64,000 nt of DNA from Methylobacterium sp. WL119. GTDB lineage: Bacteria > Pseudomonadota > Alphaproteobacteria > Rhizobiales > Beijerinckiaceae. The position numbers were made by a program, and so were the translations under genes. Shown here piece after piece: positions 9,078 through 17,754 of this stretch (its first letter is position 1; every line of letters begins with the position of its first letter). The DNA lies in assembly GCF_008039875.1 (NCBI RefSeq), contig NZ_VRUU01000006.1:62001-126000 (forward strand), read 5' to 3'. Under the pieces are notes generated by a model, which was not told the origin of the DNA, searched no databases, and saw only the letters and a list, made by a program, of their open reading frames with translations.

Positions 9078-10202
9078 TCAGCTGACGCGCCAGCGTGATT
9101 CGAAGCCGATCAGGCGCGCCGCGCCCAACGCGGCGCTCTCGGCGCACTCGGCCGGGATCCGGCGCCACGCCGGAGGCCTGCGGAAATCGAAGCGGCGCAT
9201 CGTCTCGCGCATCAGGAGCGCGATCTGCGCCTCGGTCTCCGGCGGGATCGGCCGCCCGGCCCACTCGTTCGGCGCCCGTGCCGGCGCCGCGGCGACGACT
9301 CGATCCCACGGCAGGCCCCAGGCGAGGTCGGCGAAGCGCGCGCAGGTGGCGGCGAAGCGGTCGGCGATCTCCTCGGCGAGGTCCGGAGCGTCGCCGCGGA
9401 ACGGCTCCGGATCGAGACCGCGCGACCACGCCGCCTGGTCGAGGACGTGGCCGATCCGGCGCGGGTGGCCCTCCACCTGGCGGTGGACCCGGAGGTGCCG
9501 CAGGCGGCGCGAGGCCTCGACGGCGAGCGGCCCGGAACTGCGGTTGGTCACGGTCCGCAGGGCGTCGGCGTCCATCATCGGAGCGAGCCGCCCGGTCAGC
9601 CCGAGCGCGGCGACGAACCGCTCGACCAGCGTCGCGTCGGAGCGCGCGTCGCGCAGCGGCACGGCGATCACGGCGCCGTCCGTCGCCCGCGCCCAGGGCG
9701 CGATCAGCGCGCGATAATCGAGCCGCCCGGAGCGGCGGTTCGCACGAGCGTATTCGCGGAAGCTGCGCGGCTCCTTCACCAGCTGCGCGCGGTGGGCGTA
9801 GGCGGAGTTCAGGAACTCGAACGGCGGCTTGACCGCCATCACGACCTCCATCGCGAAGCCCCGGCGGGCGAACGCCTCGGACAGCGTCCGGGGCACGCCG
9901 AAGCTCGGCCGCTGCACCGAGAAGTCCTCGTAGGACAGGATCACCGTGTCGGCGTCCGTCTCGGACAGGACGCGATCGAGGCGCGCGAGCATCGCGCGGC
10001 GCTCCCCCTTCGGCCGCCGACCGTCGAGCGCCTCGCCCAATCCCTGGTGGTTGACGTCGGACCCGGGCTGGGCGCCTTCGGGTGCGAGGTCCGGGTAGAG
10101 CAGGCCGGCTTCCGCCAGCCGCGGCCGCAGGTTGGCCAGCACCTGCTGCAGCGATGTGGACCCCGTCCTGGGCATTCCGATATGGATGATCGCGCGACGC
10201 AC
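9078..10202 (-). CDS. sulfotransferase-like protein
   Basis: 374-residue protein beginning VRRAIIHIGMPRTGSTSLQ. The GMPRTGSTSL loop resembles the 5'-phosphosulfate (PAPS) binding loop of bacterial sulfotransferases and of surface-carbohydrate biosynthesis proteins. A conserved-looking ILSYEDF segment and an Arg-rich C-terminal half follow. I chose a GTG start preceded by GGGAGG at 8 nt; this fits the beginning of the fold, whereas the reading frame continues far upstream without similarity. It is divergent from the GlcG gene. Sulfate transfer to a glycan or lipid is inference. Confidence 0.65.
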   Translation of the reverse strand: MRRAIIHIGMPRTGSTSLQQVLANLRPRLAEAGLLYPDLAPEGAQPGSDVNHQGLGEALDGRRPKGERRAMLARLDRVLSETDADTVILSYEDFSVQRPSFGVPRTLSEAFARRGFAMEVVMAVKPPFEFLNSAYAHRAQLVKEPRSFREYARANRRSGRLDYRALIAPWARATDGAVIAVPLRDARSDATLVERFVAALGLTGRLAPMMDADALRTVTNRSSGPLAVEASRRLRHLRVHRQVEGHPRRIGHVLDQAAWSRGLDPEPFRGDAPDLAEEIADRFAATCARFADLAWGLPWDRVVAAAPARAPNEWAGRPIPPETEAQIALLMRETMRRFDFRRPPAWRRIPAECAESAALGAARLIGFESRWRVS

Positions 10203-10288
10203 CGTCGATCGCCTCCCTGTCCTGATCCCTGGCCGTCGCGGACCGTCCGCGCGGCCGTCCGTCCCCCCCAAGATCCCCCTCGGTTCCG

Positions 10289-10726
10289 ATGATCGACCTG
10301 ACGCTCGAGGCCGCCCGCACCATCGTCGCCACCGCCCTGGAGACGGCGCGAACGCGCGGCCTGAAGCCGCTTGCGGTGGTTGTATATGACGATCGCGGTT
10401 CTCTAAAATGTGTCCAGGCGGAGGACGGCACCTCGCTCCGCCGCGCCGAGATCGCGATGGGCAAGGCCAACGGCGCGCTCGCGCTCGGCCTCGGCTCGCG
10501 GGCGATCCACGCCCGCGCCGAGGCGCAGCCCTACTTCGTCGCCGCGGTGAGCCACGTGGTCGGGCCGGCGGCCCTGGTGCCGGTCCCGGGCGGCGTGCTG
10601 GTCCGTGCGGCCGACGGGCGCCTTCTCGGCGCCGTCGGCATCTCCGGCGACACCTCGGACAACGACGAGATCTGCGCGGTCGCCGGCATCGAGGCCGCCG
10701 GGCTCGTGCCCGAGACCGGCGCCTGA
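10289..10726 (+). CDS. GlcG/HbpS family protein
   Basis: 145-residue single-domain protein of the GlcG/HbpS (DUF336) family: AARTIVATALETARTRGLKPLAVVVYDD at the start, then a central helix pair, and the C-terminal GAVGISGDTSDNDEICA strand-loop. Members include the haem-binding HbpS and uncharacterised proteins of glycolate or diol operons. Its stop is 4 nt before the start of an Opp/Dpp-type binding protein, so the two are translationally coupled. That pairing suggests a link to haem or small-molecule uptake, but direct haem ligands cannot be assigned here. Confidence 0.75.
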   Translation: MIDLTLEAARTIVATALETARTRGLKPLAVVVYDDRGSLKCVQAEDGTSLRRAEIAMGKANGALALGLGSRAIHARAEAQPYFVAAVSHVVGPAALVPVPGGVLVRAADGRLLGAVGISGDTSDNDEICAVAGIEAAGLVPETGA

Positions 10727-10730
10727 GCCG

Positions 10731-12326
10731 ATGCGCCTGCCGCGCCGTGGCTGGCTGACCGGCGCCGGCGCTCTGCTGCTCGGGGGCTCGGCCGGGGCCG
10801 GAGCGGCCCCGGAGGCCACGTATCGGCGCGGCAACGACGCCGATCCCGAGACCCTCGATCCGCATCGCTCCTCGACGGTGGCCGAGGCGCACATCCTGCG
10901 CGACCTCTACGACGGCCTTCTCACCTACGACAATCGCGGCGCCATCGTCCCCGGCGCGGCGGAATCCTGGCGCATCTCGGACGATGCGCTGACCTACACC
11001 TTCACCCTGCGCGAAGGCGGGCGCTGGTCGAACGGCGATCCGGTCGAGGCCGAGGCCTTCGTCTATTCCCTGCGCCGCATCCTCGCGCCGGAGACGGCGG
11101 CGAAGTACGCCGAGGTGCTGTTTCCGATCCGCAACGCGGCCGCTATCAACCGCGGCGCGATGCCGGCGACGGCGCTCGGCGTCGCGGCGCCGGACCCTCG
11201 CACGCTAACGATCGCGCTGGAGGCGCCGACCCCCTACCTCCTCGAATTGCTGACGCACCAGACCGCGCTGCCGGTGCACCGCCCCTCGGTCGAGCGCTTC
11301 GGCGACGGCTTCACCCGGCCGGGCAACCTGGTCTCGAACGGCCCCTATGCCCTGGCGGATTCGGTGCCGAACGACCGCATCGTGCTCAGGCGCAACCCGC
11401 ATTTCCACGCGGCGGCCGAGGTCGCGATCGCGCAGGTCGCCTTCGTGCCGACGCCGGACCTCTCGAGCGCGGTGCGCCGCTACGATGCGGGCGAGCTCGA
11501 TTCGCTGGCCGACCTGCCTGGCGACCAGATGGCGTCGCTCCGTCGCCGCTTCGGCGATCAGGTGGTGCTGGGACCCTCGCTCGGGCTCTACGCCCTGGCG
11601 GTGAACACGCGCAAGCCGCCCTTCGACGACGTCCGCGTCCGCCGCGCCCTCTCGCTGGCGCTCGACCGCGAATACCTCGCCGCGGCGTTGTGGGGCGGCA
11701 CCATGAGCCCGGCCTACTCGCTGTGCCCGCCCGGCCTCGACAACTACCGGACGCCGCCGGAGACCGAGGGGCGCACCCGCCTCCCCATCGACAACGAGGA
11801 CACGGCGAGGCGCCTGCTCACGGAAGCGGGCTTCGGGCCGGATCGGCCGCTGCGCGTCGAGTACCGCTTCAACACCAGCGACAACAACCGCAACACCGCC
11901 GTCGCCGTCGCCGAGATGTGGCGCGGCCTCGGGATCGAGACCCGGTTCGTCTACACCGACGCCAAGACCCACTTCGCCTACCTGCGCGACGGCGGCGACT
12001 TCGACGTCGCCCGCATGTCCTGGATCGCCGACTACTCGGACCCGCAGAACTTCCTGTTCCTGCTCACCACCGGCAACGACGGCATGAATCCCGGCCACTG
12101 GTCGAACGCCGCGTACGACGCCCTCCTGGCCGAGGCCGCCGCCGAGCGCGACCTCGCCGCCCGCGCCGACCTGCTGTCCCGCGCCGAGAGCCTCGCGATG
12201 CGTGACCTGCCTTGGATCCCGGTGATGCACACGCGCTCGAAGGCCCTGATCTCGCCGCGCCTGCACGGCTACGTGCCGAACCTGCGCAACGCCGCGCCGA
12301 CGCGGTTTCTGCGGCTGGTGGGCTGA
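10731..12326 (+). CDS. ABC transporter substrate-binding protein, peptide/Opp family
   Basis: 531-residue exported binding protein (SBP family 5). The N-terminus LPRRGWLTGAGALLLGG resembles a twin-arginine signal, with cleavage near GAGAA. The mature part has the family pattern TLDPHRSSTVAE, LLTYDNRGAIVPGAAESW and TFTLREGGRWSNGDPV. The ATG replaces a longer possible reading that would overlap the GlcG gene. It leads an operon with a small membrane protein and two permeases. Ligands of this family include oligopeptides, dipeptides, haem and nickel; which applies is not evident. Confidence 0.88.
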   Translation: MRLPRRGWLTGAGALLLGGSAGAGAAPEATYRRGNDADPETLDPHRSSTVAEAHILRDLYDGLLTYDNRGAIVPGAAESWRISDDALTYTFTLREGGRWSNGDPVEAEAFVYSLRRILAPETAAKYAEVLFPIRNAAAINRGAMPATALGVAAPDPRTLTIALEAPTPYLLELLTHQTALPVHRPSVERFGDGFTRPGNLVSNGPYALADSVPNDRIVLRRNPHFHAAAEVAIAQVAFVPTPDLSSAVRRYDAGELDSLADLPGDQMASLRRRFGDQVVLGPSLGLYALAVNTRKPPFDDVRVRRALSLALDREYLAAALWGGTMSPAYSLCPPGLDNYRTPPETEGRTRLPIDNEDTARRLLTEAGFGPDRPLRVEYRFNTSDNNRNTAVAVAEMWRGLGIETRFVYTDAKTHFAYLRDGGDFDVARMSWIADYSDPQNFLFLLTTGNDGMNPGHWSNAAYDALLAEAAAERDLAARADLLSRAESLAMRDLPWIPVMHTRSKALISPRLHGYVPNLRNAAPTRFLRLVG

Positions 12327-12401
12327 GCACGTGTCCCCGGCGCTTGTCTCGCCGGGGCGGGGGACCGATACAGGGCGGGACCATCGGCAGCGGAGCATTC
12401 C

Positions 12402-12596
12402 ATGGACGACGTCGCACCGCCGGCGCCCGACCCGGCCCGCTCCAGGCGTCACCCGATCCTGCTCGGGGTCTTCGTGTTCGCGATGCTGTTCTTCGGCGAT
12501 CTCTACCTCAACCACGGCACGAACCTCGCCGTCACGCTGCCGGCCTCGCTCGGGATCGGGATCTGGGCCGGGTATCGCGAAGCGCGACGGGCGTGA
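12402..12596 (+). CDS. small membrane protein of unknown function
   Basis: 64-residue protein preceded by GGAG about 7 nt upstream of its ATG. The first 18 residues are Pro/Arg-rich and hydrophilic. One hydrophobic segment (LLGVFVFAMLFFGDLYL) and a second weaker one (VTLPASLGIGIWAGY) follow, with a positively charged tail. It lies between the binding protein and the first permease of an Opp-like transporter. No family was recognised; an accessory role in that transporter is only suggested by position. Confidence 0.6.
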   Translation: MDDVAPPAPDPARSRRHPILLGVFVFAMLFFGDLYLNHGTNLAVTLPASLGIGIWAGYREARRA

Positions 12597-12639
12597 ACGC
12601 TCCGACGCGGCATCGTCGCCTCCGACGCCCCGATCGCCC

Positions 12640-13563
12640 ATGACCGGCTACGTCCTGCGCCGGCTGCTGCAGGCGGTCCCGACCCTGTTCGTGGTGATCG
12701 CGGCGAGCTTCTTCCTGATGCGGCTCGCGCCCGGCGGCCCGTTCGACCTGGAGCGGCCGCTGGCACCGGCGGCCATGGACAACCTGCGGCGGGTCTATGG
12801 GCTCGACCAGCCGCTGGCGGTGCAGTTCGGGCGCTACCTCGCCGCCCTGGCGCGGGGCGATCTTGGGCCGTCCTTCTCGTTTCGCGACCTCACCGTCGCG
12901 GACCTGTTCGCCCGCGGCCTGCCGGTCTCGATGATCCTGGGCGGCTTGGCGCTCGCCGTCTCGCTGATCCTCGGGGTCGGCCTCGGCGCGCTGGCGGCCT
13001 ACCGCCGCGGCGGATGGCTCGACCGCCTCGTCGGGGCGGGCGCCTCCCTCGGCCTCTCGGTGCCGAGCTTCGTCGTCGCGCCGCTGCTGCAGATCGCCTT
13101 CGGCCTGTCGTTGCGCTGGCTGCCGGTGAGCGGCTGGGAGGGCGGCGCGCCGACGCATCTCGTGCTGCCGGTGATCACCCTGGCGCTGCCGCAGGCCGCG
13201 GGCATCGCCCGGCTCACCCGCGCGGCGATGGCGGAGGCGCTGCGCGCGCAGCACGTGCGGACGATGCGCAGCCTCGGCCTCCCGCCCTGGCGCGTCGCCC
13301 GCCACGCGCTGCGCGGCGCGCTGCTGCCGGTCGTCGCGATCCTCGGGCCGCTCTCGGCCGCCCTGCTCACCGGCTCGGTGGTGATCGAGACCATCTTCGG
13401 CCTGCCCGGGATCGGCCGCTACTTCGTCGAGGGCGCGCTGAACCGCGACTACACGCTGGTGATGGGGACGGTGGTGCTGGTCGCGGTCCTCGTCGTCGCC
13501 CTCAACCTCGTCGCCGACCTCGTCTCCGCGTGGCTCGACCCGCGCCTGCGGCTGCACGCGTGA
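12640..13563 (+). CDS. ABC transporter permease, OppB/DppB-like
   Basis: 307-residue inner-membrane permease. It begins MTGYVLRRLLQAVPTLF, has about six membrane helices, PGGPFDLERP after helix 1, and the cytoplasmic coupling EAA loop RTMRSLGLPPWRVARHALR. It ends with the FGLPGIGRYFVEG and LNLVADLVSAWLDPRL segments characteristic of OppB/DppB. Its stop overlaps the start of the OppC-like gene by 4 nt (GTGA), so the pair is translationally coupled. Confidence 0.9.
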   Translation: MTGYVLRRLLQAVPTLFVVIAASFFLMRLAPGGPFDLERPLAPAAMDNLRRVYGLDQPLAVQFGRYLAALARGDLGPSFSFRDLTVADLFARGLPVSMILGGLALAVSLILGVGLGALAAYRRGGWLDRLVGAGASLGLSVPSFVVAPLLQIAFGLSLRWLPVSGWEGGAPTHLVLPVITLALPQAAGIARLTRAAMAEALRAQHVRTMRSLGLPPWRVARHALRGALLPVVAILGPLSAALLTGSVVIETIFGLPGIGRYFVEGALNRDYTLVMGTVVLVAVLVVALNLVADLVSAWLDPRLRLHA

Positions 13564-14663
13564 GCCTACCCCCGCGCCTGCCGCCGACGCGCCGCGCGCT
13601 GCTGCGGCTCTCGCGCCATCGCGGCGCGACGGCGGCCTTCGCCGTGCTTGTCCTGCTGACGCTCGCCTGCCTCGTCGGCCCTTTCCTCACCGGCCATGCG
13701 CCGGAGCGGACCTACCCCGACCTGCGCCAGCTTCCCCCCGGCTTCGCGGCGCAGCCCGACGCGGATCATCTGAGGCCGGCGCTCGATCGCCTCGCCTTCC
13801 GCATCCGCGCCGCGGTCGCGCAGGCCGAGATGGCGGACGGCGTGCTCCGCCTCGTGCTGGCCTCGGAGGCGCCCATCGACGCGCGCGGCCTCGTCTACCT
13901 GCCGCGCTCCGACCTGTTCGGCGAGCCGCGCATCGTCGCCCGCGACGACGAGGGGCGGCGCCTCACCGTCGCGGTGCCGGTCCGCAAGCTGCACTTCCTC
14001 CTCGGCACCGACGTGCACGGGCGCGACCTGCTCAGCCGCAGCCTCGTGGCCGGCCGCGTCTCGCTGCTGATCGGGCTCACCGCGACGCTGGTCGCCCTCG
14101 GCGTCGGCATCGTCTACGGCGCCGTGGCGGGCTTCGCCGGCGGGGCCGTCGACGCCGCGATGATGCGCGTCGTCGACATCCTCTATGCCCTGCCGTTCGT
14201 GTTCTTCGTGATCGTGCTGGTGGTGTTCTTCCGCGCGAGCCTGGTGCTGATCCTGATCGCGATCGGCGCCGTGGAATGGCTCGACATGGCCCGCATCGTC
14301 CGCGCCCAGACGCTGGCGCTGCGCCGCCGCGACTTCGTCCGCGCGGCCGAGGCGCTGGGGCTCTCGGCCGCGACCATCATGCGCCGGCACATCGTGCCCA
14401 ACACCCTCGGGCCGGTGACGGTGGCCGCCACGCTGCTGGTGCCGCGGGTGATCCTGCTCGAAAGCTTCCTGTCGTTCCTCGGCCTCGGGGTGCAGGAGCC
14501 GGCGACGAGCTGGGGCGTGCTGATCGCGGAGGGCGCGCGCAGCCTCGAATCCGCCCCCCACATGCTCGCCGGGCCGGCGGCGTTCTTGGTCGCGACGCTG
14601 GTCGCGCTCAACCGGCTCGGCGACGGGCTGGCCGACGCGCTCGATCCGCGCGCCGACGCCTGA
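13560..14663 (+). CDS. ABC transporter permease, OppC/DppC-like
   Basis: 367-residue permease starting at a GTG that overlaps the OppB stop. After the first helix (AAFAVLVLLTLACLVGPFL) comes a soluble insertion of about 110 residues containing FLLGTDVHGRDLLSR, as in OppC. The remaining five helices carry the EAA coupling loop RAAEALGLSAATIMRRHIVPNTLGP. No OppD/OppF ATPase follows; the next gene is on the other strand. The complex must borrow ATPases encoded elsewhere, or the locus has lost them. Confidence 0.9.
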   Translation: MSLPPRLPPTRRALLRLSRHRGATAAFAVLVLLTLACLVGPFLTGHAPERTYPDLRQLPPGFAAQPDADHLRPALDRLAFRIRAAVAQAEMADGVLRLVLASEAPIDARGLVYLPRSDLFGEPRIVARDDEGRRLTVAVPVRKLHFLLGTDVHGRDLLSRSLVAGRVSLLIGLTATLVALGVGIVYGAVAGFAGGAVDAAMMRVVDILYALPFVFFVIVLVVFFRASLVLILIAIGAVEWLDMARIVRAQTLALRRRDFVRAAEALGLSAATIMRRHIVPNTLGPVTVAATLLVPRVILLESFLSFLGLGVQEPATSWGVLIAEGARSLESAPHMLAGPAAFLVATLVALNRLGDGLADALDPRADA

Positions 14664-14681
14664 CGCCCGCGCCCGGCGATG

Positions 14682-15038
14682 TCACCGCATCTCGGTATAG
14701 GCCGGGTAGACCTGCCGGACGCGGTGGCGCTCCTCGGGGATCGGCATCGCCGGGCGCACCCGCGCCTGCGCGGCCGCGGGCAGGACGATGTTGGTCTGGG
14801 CCGGGCGCAGGCGCCAGCGGTCGGCGCCGGACATCGCGACCGGCTGCCGGTCCCGGGCGAGCGTCGCGTCGGCGCCGTGCGTCGGCACGATGGCGAGGCC
14901 GGCGAGCGCGGCCGTGCCCAGGATCGCCACGCGCAGGCAGGGGCCGAGGCGGCGGGCTCCGGAACGGGCGGCCAAGGAATGGCGGGGCGGGAGGCGACCG
15001 GTCTTGCGGACGTCGGGGCGAGGCTTCATGGGGAGCAT
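14682..15038 (-). CDS. hypothetical exported protein
   Basis: About 118 residues. A basic N-terminus is followed by a hydrophobic stretch (VAILGTAALAGLAIV), likely a signal peptide or anchor. The mature part is rich in Arg, Pro and Ala and ends QVYPAYTEMR. Two close ATGs are possible starts and neither has a strong Shine-Dalgarno. It is convergent with the OppC-like gene and divergent from an MFS gene. No family recognised. Confidence 0.5.
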   Translation of the reverse strand: MLPMKPRPDVRKTGRLPPRHSLAARSGARRLGPCLRVAILGTAALAGLAIVPTHGADATLARDRQPVAMSGADRWRLRPAQTNIVLPAAAQARVRPAMPIPEERHRVRQVYPAYTEMR

Positions 15039-15144
15039 CCACGGTGATGCCGCCATCAAAGCCCGCAACGATGAAAGCTCGGCCGAACCTTTTGTTGGTC
15101 TCCGCCGTTCTGAACAGCAGTCTCGAGTCAAGGTAAACACAGTC

Positions 15145-16623
15145 ATGGCGACCAAAGTCGAGACGGCCTCGGGCGAGAAGACGCCCGAGCGCGCCCCCAT
15201 GGGCACGGTCGTCGACACCGACATCTCGGCGCGACTGGACCGGCTGCCCTGGGGCCGGTTCCACGTCCTCGTCATCGTGGCGCTCGGCATCACCTGGGTG
15301 CTCGACGGGCTCGAGGTGACGCTCGCCGGGGCGCTGGTCGGGGCGCTGCGCAAGGCGCCGATGAGCTTCACCGAGTTCGACGTCGGCCTGGCCGCCTCGT
15401 CCTACCTCGTCGGCGCGGTCACGGGGGCGCTCGGCTTCGGCTGGCTCACCGACCGCATCGGCCGCAAGAAGCTGTTCTTCATCACGCTTGCCCTCTACCT
15501 CGCGGCGACCGCGGCGACGGGCCTGTCGTGGAACGTCTATTCCTTCTGCATCTTCCGCTTCCTCACCGGCGCCGGCATCGGCGGCGAGTACACCGCGATC
15601 AACTCGACGATCCAGGAGCTCGTCCCCGCCCGCGTGCGCGGTTGGACCGATCTCGTCATCAACGGCTCGTTCTGGATCGGCGCGGCGCTCGGCTCCTTCC
15701 TGTCGATCGTCCTGCTGAAGCCCGAGGTGATCGACCCGGCCTGGGGCTGGCGCGTCGCGTTCTTCACTGGCGGCGCCATCGGCCTCGTGATCCTGCTGCT
15801 GCGCACCTGGATCCCCGAGAGCCCGCGCTGGCTCGCGACGCACGGCTACACGGCGGAAGCCGACCGGGTCGTCACCGGCATCGAGAAGCGCTTCACCGAC
15901 GAGGGCCACACCCTGCCGCCGGTCGACGCGGGCAAGCGCATGAAGCTGCGCACCCGCAGCCACACGCCGCTCTCGGAGGTGTTCGGGACGATGTTCGGCA
16001 CCTCGCGCCGGCAGACGTTCGTCGGGCTGTCGCTGATGATCGCGCAGGCGTTCTTCTACAACGCGCTGTTCTTCACCTACGCCCTGGTGCTGGAGCGCTT
16101 CTACGGCGTGCCCGGCGGCAGCGTCGGCTGGTACCTGCTGCCGTTCGCCCTCGGCTCCTTCCTCGGGCCGGTGCTGTTAGGGCGCCTGTTCGACACGGTC
16201 GGCCGCCGCCCGATGATCGCCTTCACCTACGGCATCTCCGCGCTGCTGCTCGCAGGCGCGGGGTACCTGTTCAAGATCGAGGTGTTCGGCGCCTGGGCGC
16301 AGACCGGCGTCTGGATGGTGGTGTTCTTCTTCGCCTCCGCCGCCGCGAGCGCCGCCTACCTCACGGTGGCCGAGACCTTCCCGCTGGAGATCCGGGCGCT
16401 GGCCATTGCCGGCTTCTACGCGATCGGCACCGGCATCGGCGGCGTGTCTGGGCCGCTGCTGTTCGGCTCGCTCGTCGAGACCGGCTCCCGCGACGCGGTC
16501 TTCGGCGGCTACCTCGTCGGCGCCGCGCTGATGGCGGTTGCCTCGATCGTCGGCGGCCTCTTCGGCACGGCGGCCGAGGGGCGGTCCCTGGAGGACGTTT
16601 CGAAGCCGCTCGCGGCGGCGTGA
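15145..16623 (+). CDS. MFS transporter, sugar/metabolite:H+ symporter type
   Basis: 492-residue inner-membrane transporter with about twelve helices. Family marks are the loop 2-3 motif GWLTDRIGRKKLFF, RFLTGAGIGGEYTAINST in helix 4, PESPRWLATHG after helix 6 and the repeat LGRLFDTVGRRPM in the second half. The PESPRWL motif places it near the sugar porter/metabolite:H+ symporter branch. The ATG follows AAGG; longer in-frame readings upstream run through a promoter-like region. It is convergent with glk, though a carbohydrate substrate is only a guess. Confidence 0.88.
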   Translation: MATKVETASGEKTPERAPMGTVVDTDISARLDRLPWGRFHVLVIVALGITWVLDGLEVTLAGALVGALRKAPMSFTEFDVGLAASSYLVGAVTGALGFGWLTDRIGRKKLFFITLALYLAATAATGLSWNVYSFCIFRFLTGAGIGGEYTAINSTIQELVPARVRGWTDLVINGSFWIGAALGSFLSIVLLKPEVIDPAWGWRVAFFTGGAIGLVILLLRTWIPESPRWLATHGYTAEADRVVTGIEKRFTDEGHTLPPVDAGKRMKLRTRSHTPLSEVFGTMFGTSRRQTFVGLSLMIAQAFFYNALFFTYALVLERFYGVPGGSVGWYLLPFALGSFLGPVLLGRLFDTVGRRPMIAFTYGISALLLAGAGYLFKIEVFGAWAQTGVWMVVFFFASAAASAAYLTVAETFPLEIRALAIAGFYAIGTGIGGVSGPLLFGSLVETGSRDAVFGGYLVGAALMAVASIVGGLFGTAAEGRSLEDVSKPLAAA

Positions 16624-16666
16624 CGGCTCGTCCCGCGCGCCATGATCTGGCCGGGCGGCGTTGAGA

Positions 16667-17677
16667 TCACGCCCCCCGGCGCCAAACCTGCCCGTGATAG
16701 ACGAAGGTCTCGCCCTCGCTCGCCAGGGCCGCGAGCCCGGTGAAGGCGGGGTCGTGGACCGTGATGACGCTGGTCGGGATCGCCCGCATCATCGCGGCGA
16801 ACGGCGCCTTCCGCTCGAAGGAATCGCGGAAGCCGCCCTGCTGCAGCAGCTTGACGATCCGCGGGGCGATGCCGCCGCCGATATAGACGCCGCCGGTGGC
16901 CAGGAACGTCAGGGCGAGGTCGCCGCAGACGCGGCCGAGCACGCGACCGAACAGCTCCAGCGCCTCGGCGGCATGCAGGTCGGAGGCGTCGAGCCCGGCC
17001 TGGGTCACCGCCGCAGGCTCGATCTTCTCCGGCGGCTCGCCGGTCCTGACGTGGCGCACCGCGGCGTGCAGGCGGGCGAGGCCGGGGCCGGAGAGCACGG
17101 TCTCGACGGTGATCCGGTCCTCGACGCGCTCGAGCGCGTGCCAGACCTTCTCCTCGAACGCGTCGGCGGGGCCGATATCGGTGTGGCCCGCCTCGGTTGA
17201 GACGATCGCGAGGCGATCCGAATACGGCACCAGGGCCGCGGCGCCGAAGCCGGTGCCGGGCCCGAGCACGACGCGGGCGCCCCCGGGCGCGTGCCCGGTC
17301 GGCCCGATCGGGGTCAGGTCGTGCGGCGCGATGCCGGCGGCGCCGGCGGCGACCGGGACGTAATCGTTCACGACGACCGACGAGTCGAGGTCGAAATCGG
17401 CGCCGATCTTCGCGCCCTCGATCACCCAGTGGGCATTGGTGAGCTGCACCTTCGGGCCGTCGACCCGGCCGGCGATGGCCAGGATCGCCGAGCGCGGCGG
17501 CTTTCCGCCTCCATCGCCCTGCTTGGCCAGCGCCGCGCGGATGGCGCTCGACGGGTCGGGGTGGCGCGCCGTCTCCTCGTGCGAGAGCGGGCGCGGCGCG
17601 GCGCCCTTGGAATCGACCACCGCGAACCGGGCGTTGGTGCCGCCGATATCGCCGACGAGGACCGGAAACGCGAACAT
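16667..17677 (-). CDS. glk: glucokinase
   Basis: ATP-dependent glucose phosphorylation (glucose to glucose 6-phosphate), cytoplasmic. The 336 residues match the bacterial Glk/ROK-like hexokinase fold: the phosphate loop GDIGGTNARF at residues 9-18, the substrate loop TNAHWVIE, VVNDYVPVAAG with the catalytic aspartate, LGPGTGFGAAAL, the EAGHTDIGP region and a C-terminal GGVYIGGGIAPRI. It follows otsB by 77 bp on the same strand. Trehalose phosphatase plus glucokinase in one unit would couple trehalose turnover to glycolysis. Confidence 0.92.
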   Translation of the reverse strand: MFAFPVLVGDIGGTNARFAVVDSKGAAPRPLSHEETARHPDPSSAIRAALAKQGDGGGKPPRSAILAIAGRVDGPKVQLTNAHWVIEGAKIGADFDLDSSVVVNDYVPVAAGAAGIAPHDLTPIGPTGHAPGGARVVLGPGTGFGAAALVPYSDRLAIVSTEAGHTDIGPADAFEEKVWHALERVEDRITVETVLSGPGLARLHAAVRHVRTGEPPEKIEPAAVTQAGLDASDLHAAEALELFGRVLGRVCGDLALTFLATGGVYIGGGIAPRIVKLLQQGGFRDSFERKAPFAAMMRAIPTSVITVHDPAFTGLAALASEGETFVYHGQVWRRGA

Positions 17678-17754
17678 GCGGTACCCTTTCCCGATCGACG
17701 CGGGCCGTCCCGGCCGACGCGTCGCTGTCTGTCCGATGGAGCCGCCGGCGCGGC

